In this document: one piece after another, positions 30,338-35,872 of the stretch
Layout of the letters: each line of letters opens with the position of its first letter
How positions within the stretch are numbered: the first letter of the stretch is position 1
DNA from: DASYML01 sp036399835
Lineage (GTDB): Bacteria; Acidobacteriota; Blastocatellia; Pyrinomonadales; Pyrinomonadaceae
NCBI GenBank assembly: GCA_036399835.1
Contig: DASWMI010000084.1
Span: 1-35,872, forward strand
Direction of reading: 5' to 3'
Length of the DNA: 35,872 nucleotides
The notes under the pieces: model-generated
What the model was told of the DNA's origin: nothing
What the model saw: the letters and a program-made list of their open reading frames with translations, nothing else
The model's database searches: none
Made by a program: the position numbers and the translations under genes

Positions 30338-31522
30338 TTACTTTCTCTGCTCTCGCAGAGCGCGCAATTCCTCGTCGTAGACCGAAATCTCTGCGAGACG
30401 TTTGATAATGACGGGCAACAAACTGAGCGTCTCATCAATCTCCTGCTCCGTGTTGTAGCGACCGAGCGAGAATCTGATGGAGCCTTGCGCGGCTGTGTAG
30501 GGCACTTGCATGGCGCGCAGGACAGCCGAAGAGACATGCGATTCGGCGTTGCAGGCAGAGCCTGTCGAGACGCAGATGCCCGACTGGTTCAGCTCGGCCA
30601 GGATGCTTTCGCCTTCGATATACTGGAAAGAGATATTCGAGGTGTTCGGCAGTCGCTCCTTGCGGTCAAGCGTCCCGTTGAGCCTGGCATTCGGAATCTT
30701 GCTCAAGATAGTCTCTTCCAGTTTATCGCGCAGGCGGCGTATGGTTTCGTGCCCGTCAAAACTCTTTGCCAGCTCGCACGCCTGGCCGAGCGCGACGATG
30801 TAGGGGACGGCCTCTGTCCCTGCGCGTCGCCCTCGCTCCTGCCCGCCGCCGACGATGAAGGATGACAGCTTGACTCCGTGGCGCACGTAGAGCGCGCCGA
30901 TGCCCTTCGGCGCGTGAAACTTGTGGCCCGAAATGGCGAACAGGTCCACCTCCCAACTCTTCAAGCTAATCGGAATCTTGCCGACCGCCTGCACGCCGTC
31001 AACATGAAAGAGCGCATCGGAATGCGCCCGCACAATACGGCCAATCTCTTCAACGGGAAAGAGTACGCCCGTCTCGTTATTCGCCAGCATCAGCGAGACC
31101 AGCGCCGTCTCCGGGCTGAGCGCCGCGCGCAAGGCTTCCTGGTCCAGCCGCCCCTCTTGATTAACTTCCAGCCAGGTGACTTGATAGCCGTCCTGTGCTA
31201 ACAACTCGCACAGGTTTCTCACAGCCTCGTGCTCGACCCTCGCGGTGATGATATGTCGCCTCTCAGGATGCAACGCGAGAGCGCCGCGTATGGCCCAGTT
31301 GTCAGATTCGGAGCCGCAGGAGGTAAAGACAATCTCTGAGGAATCGCTTGCGCCCAGAGCGGCTGCCACCTGCTCACGCGCAAACTCCACGGCCTTGCGC
31401 ATCTCTCTGCCGAACGTGTGCGCCGAAGAAGGGTTGCCGTAAAGCTCTTTCAAATATGGCTGCATCGCCTCGAAGACTTCGGGCGCGACCCGCGTCGTAG
31501 CGTTGTTATCCAGATAAATCAT
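30338..31522 (-). CDS. iscS: Cysteine desulfurase (NifS/IscS family)
   Basis: A 394-residue PLP enzyme that removes sulfur from cysteine as an enzyme persulfide for Fe-S cluster building. The start MIYLDNNATTRVAP is typical. The PLP lysine is K201 in ISGHKFHAPKG, with the preceding VDGVQAVGKIP strand. The catalytic cysteine is C324 in STGSACNAESH, followed by residues of the flexible loop. The long active-site loop places it in the class I NifS/IscS group, not SufS. The name iscS is used by family; the adjacent scaffold is NifU-like, so nifS is equally fair. It lies 65 bases downstream of the NifU-like gene on the same strand and is probably cotranscribed. Confidence 0.94.
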   Translation of the reverse strand: MIYLDNNATTRVAPEVFEAMQPYLKELYGNPSSAHTFGREMRKAVEFAREQVAAALGASDSSEIVFTSCGSESDNWAIRGALALHPERRHIITARVEHEAVRNLCELLAQDGYQVTWLEVNQEGRLDQEALRAALSPETALVSLMLANNETGVLFPVEEIGRIVRAHSDALFHVDGVQAVGKIPISLKSWEVDLFAISGHKFHAPKGIGALYVRHGVKLSSFIVGGGQERGRRAGTEAVPYIVALGQACELAKSFDGHETIRRLRDKLEETILSKIPNARLNGTLDRKERLPNTSNISFQYIEGESILAELNQSGICVSTGSACNAESHVSSAVLRAMQVPYTAAQGSIRFSLGRYNTEQEIDETLSLLPVIIKRLAEISVYDEELRALREQRK

Positions 31523-31587
31523 AAAAGTGAATGTTGAATCGTCAGCCCTTCAAGCGTCATTTGTAAATAGACAAGACGGCGTTTCAT

Positions 31588-32190
31588 CTATTGAGGATTT
31601 GCCGAAAATGTTCTGCGATAGTCTGCGAGTATGTCTTCGATGAGCGGGTGGCAGGAGCGGCAGCCAGCCCCAGCGTTGCAGGCGCGTGTGACTTCTTCAA
31701 GGAGTACGAGCGAGCCTGCGCGAATGACATGCTCGATGGTTTTTTCAGAGATGCCGAAGCAGGTACAGACGAGCGCTTCATCTCCGGTCCATTCTTCAAG
31801 CGTGCTGGTCCTGTAATGCCTGTTGGCCGCCGCGAGAGCTTCACGGCAGAGCGCGAGGCAATGCGCTTTCTCCGGCGGCACTTCGCCCAGACGCTCCGCG
31901 ATGGCTCTCTCGGCCAGAGAGCTTTCCGAGAGCTTCGCGGCCTCGCCGACCGTGAGGTCTTTGAGGAGTTCGGTGAGGACCGAAGCGGCGGCAATCAGAT
32001 AGCCGCAGCCCGTCGCCTTGAAGCGCGCATCCAGGAGCTTTCTTGACTCTGAATCTATCTTTAAGGAGAGACGCAAGACAGCTCCGCACTTGAGCGAGCC
32101 TGCCTCGCCGCTGGCTTCCGATTGGTCCACCTCGCCCGCGTTGCGAGGATAAAGAAAGTGCTTTAGGACTTGTTCGGGATAATAGGGCAT
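31588..32190 (-). CDS. NifU-like Fe-S scaffold with BFD-type [2Fe-2S] domain
   Basis: A 200-residue scaffold protein. Residues 1-~125 are an IscU-like domain, starting like NifU (MPYYPEQVLKHF, PRNAGE) with the three scaffold cysteines C35 in SLKCGAVL, C62 in ATGCGY and C111 in KAHCLAL. Residues ~140-190 are a bacterioferritin-associated-ferredoxin-like [2Fe-2S] domain: C142 and C144 in VCTCFG, then C177 and C180 in GAGCRSC. The C-terminal Nfu domain of true NifU is absent. The usual aspartate after the first scaffold cysteine pair (CGD) is alanine here (A37). In characterised NifU/IscU proteins, mutating that aspartate to alanine stabilises the transient cluster. It is upstream of iscS on the same strand and divergent from mrp. 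Confidence 0.9.
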   Translation of the reverse strand: MPYYPEQVLKHFLYPRNAGEVDQSEASGEAGSLKCGAVLRLSLKIDSESRKLLDARFKATGCGYLIAAASVLTELLKDLTVGEAAKLSESSLAERAIAERLGEVPPEKAHCLALCREALAAANRHYRTSTLEEWTGDEALVCTCFGISEKTIEHVIRAGSLVLLEEVTRACNAGAGCRSCHPLIEDILADYRRTFSANPQ

Positions 32191-32228
32191 CAGGAAAGCT
32201 GCTCGATAGTCGAAAAGGTCTCACAGAG

Positions 32229-32257
32229 AGCCTAGCCGTGCCAACGTTGATTGTCAA
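32229..32257 (-). promoter_or_regulatory. Promoter of the NifU-like/iscS operon
   Basis: Minus strand: perfect TTGACA (complement of 32252-32257), 17-base spacer, TAGGCT (complement of 32229-32234, three of six). The start codon is ~40 bases downstream. It lies back-to-back with the mrp promoter. Confidence 0.5.
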
Positions 32258-32284
32258 AACGGCATCTCAAAGAGTCGCTTAAAA

Positions 32285-32313
32285 ATGACAAACCGCGCGG
32301 ATTAAGTCATAAT
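32285..32313 (+). promoter_or_regulatory. Promoter of mrp
   Basis: ATGACA (32285-32290), 17-base spacer, CATAAT (32308-32313): five of six matches in each box at the optimal distance. The mrp start is ~60 bases downstream. No IscR-type operator was recognised between the divergent promoters. Confidence 0.5.
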
Positions 32314-32375
32314 CACTGTTTGGACAAGTTGGCCGGAAATTTACCTTTAATAGAGTTGAGCTAACGGAAACTTTT

Positions 32376-33458
32376 ATGTCACAGGTCACAGAACAGAGCG
32401 TGCTGGATGCTTTGCGGCAGGTCAAAGACCCGGACCTGCACAAGGATATCGTGACGCTCGGCTTTATCAAGGATTTGAAGATAGAAGGCGGCGCGGTCTC
32501 CTTTCGCATCGTCCTGACCACGCCAGCCTGCCCCGTCAAGGAATTGCTGGAGGGAGAGGCGCGCGGCTTTGTCGCTGCAATTCCGGGCGTCGAATCCGTG
32601 CAGGTCGTGATGGATGCGGAAGTGCCCAAGGGACGCGGCCTCGGCGATAAGGTGACGATGCCGGGCGTGCGCAATATCATCGCGGTCTCTTCGGGTAAGG
32701 GCGGCGTCGGCAAATCAACCGTCGCGGTCAACCTGGCGGTCTCGCTCGCTCTGGACGGCGCGCGTGTGGGCCTGATGGATGCGGATGTCTACGGGCCGAA
32801 CGTCCCGCAGATGCTCGGCGCTGGTAACACTAGGCCCGAAGTCGAGGGCAACAAGCTGATTCCGATTGAGGCTTACGGGCTAAAGCTGATGTCCATGGCC
32901 ATCTTGCAGCCGGGCGACAAGCCTCTCATCGTGCGTGGTCCAATCCTGCACGGGCTGGTCAAGCAGTTCCTCTCGGATGTCAAATGGGGCGAGCTGGATT
33001 ACCTCATCGTAGATATGCCGCCGGGCACGGGCGACGTGCAGCTCTCTCTGGCCCAGCTTGTTCCGGTCCAGGGCGCAGTCCTTGTGACTACGCCGCAGGA
33101 GGTGGCCGTGATGGACGTGCGCCGCGCCCTGCGCATGTTCGAGACTGTCTCCGTGCCTGTGCTCGGCGTGGTCGAAAACATGAGCTACTTTCTCGCGCCC
33201 GATACCGGAACGCGTTATGACATCTTCGGCAAAGGCGGCGGCGAAAGGCTGGCTGAGCAGTACGGCGTGCCTTTCCTGGGCGAGATTCCGCTTGGGATGG
33301 AAGTGCGCGAGGGCGGAGACAGGGGCGTTCCAGTCGTCGTCGGCGAGCCGGACTCGGCGCAGTCGAGGGCGTTTCGGCGCGTCGCCGAAGAGGTGGCGAG
33401 ACAGGTTTCGATTGAAGCGATGAAGCCGGAACTGGTGGTTTTGGGTAAGGCTCGATAA
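32376..33458 (+). CDS. mrp: Mrp/NBP35-family Fe-S carrier ATPase
   Basis: A 360-residue P-loop ATPase that carries Fe-S clusters to target enzymes. Residues ~5-80 are the MIP18/DUF59 domain (VLDALRQVKDPDLHKDIVTLG). The ATPase domain holds the deviant Walker A SSGKGGVGKST at 105-115, VGLMDADVYGPN, and IVDMPPGTGD at 211-220. The CPxC cluster cysteines usual after ENMSYF are missing: the sequence reads APDTG at 274-278. No other cysteine pair is obvious in this region. Only one cysteine, C52, lies in the DUF59 part. It could bind a cluster differently or serve another function. The A-type carrier gene follows after a 16-bp inverted repeat. The divergent iscS unit completes the assembly cluster. 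Confidence 0.93.
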   Translation: MSQVTEQSVLDALRQVKDPDLHKDIVTLGFIKDLKIEGGAVSFRIVLTTPACPVKELLEGEARGFVAAIPGVESVQVVMDAEVPKGRGLGDKVTMPGVRNIIAVSSGKGGVGKSTVAVNLAVSLALDGARVGLMDADVYGPNVPQMLGAGNTRPEVEGNKLIPIEAYGLKLMSMAILQPGDKPLIVRGPILHGLVKQFLSDVKWGELDYLIVDMPPGTGDVQLSLAQLVPVQGAVLVTTPQEVAVMDVRRALRMFETVSVPVLGVVENMSYFLAPDTGTRYDIFGKGGGERLAEQYGVPFLGEIPLGMEVREGGDRGVPVVVGEPDSAQSRAFRRVAEEVARQVSIEAMKPELVVLGKAR

Positions 33459-33470
33459 GGAATCTTCGAC

Positions 33471-33511
33471 TTTAGATTTTTGATTTGCAAATCTAAAATC
33501 AAAAATCTAAA
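33471..33511. repeat. Perfect 16-bp AT-rich inverted repeat
   Basis: The arms tttagatttttgattt (33471-33486) and aaatcaaaaatctaaa (33496-33511) are exact complements with a 9-base loop (gcaaatcta). Extra partial copies of AAATCTAAAAT run on both sides. It lies between mrp and the A-type carrier gene. It could attenuate or terminate mrp transcription, although its stem is nearly all A-T. Similar AAATCTAAAATC units are known as dispersed intergenic repeats elsewhere. Confidence 0.7.
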
Positions 33512-33548
33512 ATCCAAATTGGAAACTATATTTAAGGGAGAATTTTAG

Positions 33549-33908
33549 ATGTCAGCAACAACAACAGCTCCGACCATGACGCTGGAATTGACGGCAACGG
33601 CTGCCGAAGAGGTCAGGAAGTTTATGGACGGTGAAGAAGGATTGCCGGAGACGGCGGGCCTGCGCGTACGCGTCGTGCCGGGCGGCTGTTCGGGCTTTCA
33701 GTACAGCCTGAATATCGAAGAGGAATCGCGGCAGGGCGATCATATCCTGGAAGAAAACGGCGTCCGTCTCTTCGTTGATATGTTCAGCGCGCAATATCTG
33801 AACGGCGTCAAGATTGACTACGTGACCGGGATGATGGGTTCGGGCTTTACCTTTACCAACCCGAACGCGACGGGCGGCTGCGGCTGCGGCTCTTCGTTTA
33901 CGGCCTAA
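33549..33908 (+). CDS. A-type Fe-S carrier (IscA/ErpA/SufA family)
   Basis: A 119-residue A-type carrier that receives clusters from the scaffold and passes them to apoproteins. The three conserved cysteines are C47 in PGGCSGFQY and C111 and C113 in GGCGCGSSF. The core strand QYLNGVKIDYVTGMMGSGFTFTNPNA is typical. The N-terminal ~15 residues are Thr/Ala-rich. Which subfamily name applies (IscA, ErpA or SufA) cannot be decided from sequence and context alone; ErpA-like is plausible for a stand-alone copy. An AAGGGAGAATTTTAG ribosome-binding site precedes the ATG. A strong terminator follows. It is on the same strand as mrp, 90 bases downstream. Confidence 0.93.
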   Translation: MSATTTAPTMTLELTATAAEEVRKFMDGEEGLPETAGLRVRVVPGGCSGFQYSLNIEEESRQGDHILEENGVRLFVDMFSAQYLNGVKIDYVTGMMGSGFTFTNPNATGGCGCGSSFTA

Positions 33909-33954
33909 GCTGGTCCGGAAATTTTAAAGCTCGGGTGGTGCGAGATGCATAACG

Positions 33955-34018
33955 GGTGCGCGGCGAGTCTCTCTTTCTTTGAAAGGAAGACTCGCCGCGC
34001 GCCACGTTTTGTCTTTCG
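33955..34018 (+). terminator. Rho-independent terminator after the A-type carrier gene
   Basis: The arms ggtgcgcggcgagtct (33955-33970) and agactcgccgcgcgcc (33988-34003) pair over 16 positions with a single G-U pair, followed by acgttttgtcttt. This is the strongest GC-rich hairpin in the window. It ends the mrp-carrier unit. Confidence 0.8.
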
Positions 34019-34082
34019 CGCCATCTCTTTTTAAAGACCGCAGTTGATGCAATCCATGCGTTCAGGAAAAGGGCTTCGAGCG

Positions 34083-34550
34083 ATGTTAAAGCTGGTCCAG
34101 GCCGAAACGTCTGAGCAGGTCATTGAGGCTCGCGTGCTCTTTCAAGAATACGCTGAGTGGCTCGACGTTGACCTCTGCTTTCAGAATTTCGAGAAGGAGC
34201 TGTCGGCTTTGCCCGGAGACTATGTGCCGCCGCGCGGGAGGCTGCTTCTCGTGCTGGATGAAGGACGGGCTGCGGGCTGCGTCGGGCTGAGACGCATCGG
34301 CGAGAATATTTGCGAGATGAAGCGGCTCTACGTGAGGCCGGAGTTTCGCGGTCAGGGTCTCGGTCGGGTGTTGATTGACGCGGTCATCGCGGAGGCGCGC
34401 GCAATAGGCTACGAGCGGATGAGGCTGGACACCCTGCCGCACAGGATGCAGCAGGCAAACGCAGTCTATCGCTCGCTCGGCTTTAAGGAGATAGAGCCTT
34501 ATTACTACAACCCGACCGAGGGCGCTGTCTTCATGGAGTTGGTTTTATAG
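34083..34550 (+). CDS. GNAT-family N-acetyltransferase
   Basis: A 155-residue GCN5-related acetyltransferase that moves an acetyl group from acetyl-CoA to a small molecule or protein. Motif A is MKRLYVRPEFRGQGLGRVLI (about 79-98) with the R/Q-x-x-G-x-G/A loop RGQGLG that binds the CoA pyrophosphate. Residues after it (DAVIAEARAIGYERMRLDTL) complete the fold, and SLGFKEIEPYYYNPTEGAVFMELVL is the typical end. I chose the ATG at 34083. In-frame starts at 34047 and 34056 would add 9-12 residues and are not excluded. The substrate is unknown. It resembles YPEF/RimI-like or small-molecule GNATs. It follows the terminator and is likely its own unit. Confidence 0.85.
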   Translation: MLKLVQAETSEQVIEARVLFQEYAEWLDVDLCFQNFEKELSALPGDYVPPRGRLLLVLDEGRAAGCVGLRRIGENICEMKRLYVRPEFRGQGLGRVLIDAVIAEARAIGYERMRLDTLPHRMQQANAVYRSLGFKEIEPYYYNPTEGAVFMELVL

Positions 34551-34691
34551 AGATGATTTAATCTCTTCAGTTCATCGTTGATGCCGCCGCGTGATAGTTT
34601 TGGCCCTCGCGGCCCGGCTTGCCTCGGTATCTGAGATATGTCAAAGTCTCTCTCGCCTTCCAATTATAAAATTTTTTCAGGAGTCTGAGTC

Positions 34692-35024
34692 ATGCCGAGG
34701 ATCGAAGCTGAGGTGGCTACGGGGACGCAGGTCTTTGAAGCCGAGCAGGGAAAAAAACTGGTGCTGGCGATTGAGGATGCGGGGATTGATATTCTGCACC
34801 GCTGCGGCGGAAATGCGCGCTGTACGACCTGCCGCGTCGAAGTGCTGGCGGGCGACCCCGGCGAGATGCTGGAGCTTGAGCGCGACCGCCTGGCGTTGGA
34901 GACGGGGTTGGCGGAAAACGTCCGCCTCTCTTGCCAGGTCCACGTCAACGACAATCTCAAGGTGAAGGTCGTTAATCAATCGAGCGTGCGCGGCATCCCG
35001 GCTGGTCCAAGACCTGTGGATTAG
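34692..35024 (+). CDS. Plant-type [2Fe-2S] ferredoxin
   Basis: A 110-residue soluble [2Fe-2S] ferredoxin of the beta-grasp fold. The cluster ligands are C38, C44 and C47 in RCGGNARCTTC, with C81 in RLSCQVHV. The ten-residue loop with CxxxxxCxxC and the late fourth cysteine is the adrenodoxin/plant-type pattern. The preceding part (VATGTQVFEAEQGKKLVLAI) is the typical first hairpin. An AGGAG ribosome-binding site (CAGGAGTCTGAGTC) precedes the ATG. The tail after ~92 is short and basic. It may carry electrons for Fe-S or other oxidoreductases; the nearby assembly genes make a supporting role in cluster biosynthesis reasonable, as for Isc-type Fdx, but this is inferred from position. Confidence 0.9.
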   Translation: MPRIEAEVATGTQVFEAEQGKKLVLAIEDAGIDILHRCGGNARCTTCRVEVLAGDPGEMLELERDRLALETGLAENVRLSCQVHVNDNLKVKVVNQSSVRGIPAGPRPVD

Positions 35025-35318
35025 CGATCAGTGATAAGTGATGAATGATGAGAGATAATTGATTCTTCAACGCGTCAATCGGCAAGAGAGAAAGGCTGTG
35101 CTTCTCCATTGACGACTCTTCTCATCGCTCGCCACACATCACTGCTTTTCGTTGCATTGCTCTTATTCTGGTGTTAATCTTCGCGCGTCTTAACAAATAA
35201 ACATGAGCGTTGGGCCAAGGGCGAACATCCGGGATGTCTGCCGCGCGGCTACTTGCAGGAAGAGCCTGTCGGCTCGCTCCTGCGCGCTTGAGAGACAAAA
35301 AATCAGAGTGGAGGACGT
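35025..35318. repeat. Repeat-rich intergenic region before the PuuD-like gene
   Basis: The 294-base gap begins with gatcagtgataagtgatgaa units (35026-35060), near-tandem ~8-base repeats. CAACGCGTCAATCG at 35068-35081 is identical to the arm core of the repeat at 14094. A hairpin-capable sequence (gcaggaagagcc / ggctcgctcctgc) occurs near 35254-35282. No gene is evident. A GTGGAGGACG ribosome-binding site ends the gap. Confidence 0.55.
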
Positions 35319-35872
35319 ATGCTAATCGAGTCAACCGTGCATCTCCCCTTCGGTTTGGCGGTGTTTCAAGACCTCTTTCATGGACCAACCGGAGACCAGC
35401 TTCCGAGAATCCTCCTGCGCTGGACCCATTTCCTCGCAGGCATTACGTGGATCGGGCTGCTCTATTTCTTCAACCTGGTCAACGTGCCTTTCCAGAAGAC
35501 GATTGACGCGGCGACGAAAAAGGCCGTCAACCCGGAATTGCTGGGCCGCTCGCTGTGGTGGTTTCGCTGGGGCGCGCTGGTCACTGTGCTGGTCGGACTG
35601 GCTTACTACGCCATGTTTATCCTGAAGGCGGATGTGACGAACGCCAACAACGCCGGCGCGCACGCCAACATCTGGCTCATCCTCATCGTCTGGTTGTTAA
35701 TCGCCGTCATCACGTTCGCCATAGAGTTTCTCATCATTCAGAAGGGCATCATCGGCGACGGGCGCGTCCTGGCAGTGATTGTGGCGATACTCGTGATTCT
35801 GATGGCAGCCGCGATTATTTGCTGGCTCGATTGGGAACTGACGGCGCAGGTCGCGGGCCGCTCGGAAAGCTA
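35319..35872 (+). CDS. PuuD-like membrane protein, N-terminal part (cut by window edge)
   Basis: The first 184 residues of a membrane protein that runs off the window. It matches the N-terminal membrane domain of PuuD-type urate hydroxylases (DUF989/Urate_ox_N): RWTHFLAGITWIGLLYFFNL, then VNVPFQKTID, GRSLWWFRWGALVTVLVGLA, and later membrane segments near residues 130-155 and 165-180. PuuD proteins couple urate oxidation to a C-terminal cytochrome-c domain, which is outside the window, so activity cannot be checked. The ATG at 35319 has a strong GGAGG ribosome-binding site. Some Acidobacteriota proteins of this family lack the cytochrome domain and are of unknown function, so a specific enzyme name is not given. 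Confidence 0.75.
   Translation, partial: MLIESTVHLPFGLAVFQDLFHGPTGDQLPRILLRWTHFLAGITWIGLLYFFNLVNVPFQKTIDAATKKAVNPELLGRSLWWFRWGALVTVLVGLAYYAMFILKADVTNANNAGAHANIWLILIVWLLIAVITFAIEFLIIQKGIIGDGRVLAVIVAILVILMAAAIICWLDWELTAQVAGRSES

Larger units (their letters stand above)
126..35387. repeat. Dispersed palindrome TGGWCCA, about one per kb
   Basis: I located 36 copies by eye. Starts include 126, 1175, 1625, 2049, 3037, 6104, 6907, 7942, 9902, 10315, 11761, 12739, 13358, 13691, 13730, 13757, 14445, 16265, 16425, 17236, 19291, 20372, 21999, 24453, 24783, 25900, 26275, 26680, 28043, 28862, 31140, 32123, 32936, 34093, 35003 and 35381. About seven are between genes, the rest in genes on both strands. 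At least ten extend to CTGGWCCAG. Equal base frequencies predict about 4.4 copies of the 7-mer and about 0.3 of the 9-mer. Confidence 0.8.

Overview
The window looks like a chromosomal segment of a free-living bacterium. By eye it is GC-rich with AT-richer gaps. The gene mix (BNR beta-propeller protein, KorAB, SIMPL protein, hybrid NifU-type scaffold) and the intergenic short repeats (CCACAGAGGCA-, CTGAAAACTG- and AAAGGCAAA-like) fit Acidobacteriota, perhaps class Blastocatellia. That placement is an inference from style, not from a marker gene. I found no rRNA, tRNA, CRISPR array, transposase, integrase or phage gene. Every gene reads open except the two cut by the window edges: lipA at the left and a PuuD-like membrane protein at the right.

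Layout. 0-5.1 kb: end of lipA, an MDR-family dehydrogenase, an isochorismatase-fold hydrolase, a small lipoprotein-like protein, a GT-C-like multi-pass membrane protein and a CheY-like response regulator. 5.5-9.6 kb: a Lys/Gly-rich protein, an alpha/beta hydrolase, a hotdog thioesterase, a TPR protein and an exported 5'-nucleotidase. 9.8-12.7 kb: pepA, a 100-aa unknown and an extended SDR, tightly packed. 13-16 kb: nadA, a 4Fe-4S ferredoxin, a Rieske protein and a SIMPL protein. 16.3-21.9 kb: a stress and homeostasis run on one strand: a CBS-pair protein with an Arg/Gly/Tyr-rich N-terminus, Hsp20, Lon and a CPA2-type antiporter. 21.9-26.2 kb: a 1199-aa BNR propeller protein with a histone-like basic N-terminus and no visible signal peptide, flanked by two small, highly charged proteins. 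26.4-30.2 kb: korA, a nucleotidyltransferase and korB in one operon. 30.3-35.0 kb: Fe-S assembly, with iscS and a NifU-like gene divergent from mrp and an A-type carrier gene, followed by a GNAT acetyltransferase and a 2Fe-2S ferredoxin.

How the genes fit together. Fe-S chemistry recurs: LipA, NadA, KorAB, three ferredoxin or Rieske carriers and the assembly genes (IscS, NifU-like, Mrp, IscA-like) all lie here. A second theme is low-complexity, highly charged protein sequence at four separate places (5.5, 16.3, 21.9 and 22.3-26.2 kb).

The strongest sequence-level signal is not a gene. It is a short palindrome, TGGWCCA (often extended to CTGGWCCAG), which I located 36 times, about once per kb, in coding and noncoding DNA. 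An unbiased expectation is about four. It resembles a highly iterated palindrome such as cyanobacterial HIP1, with a different sequence.
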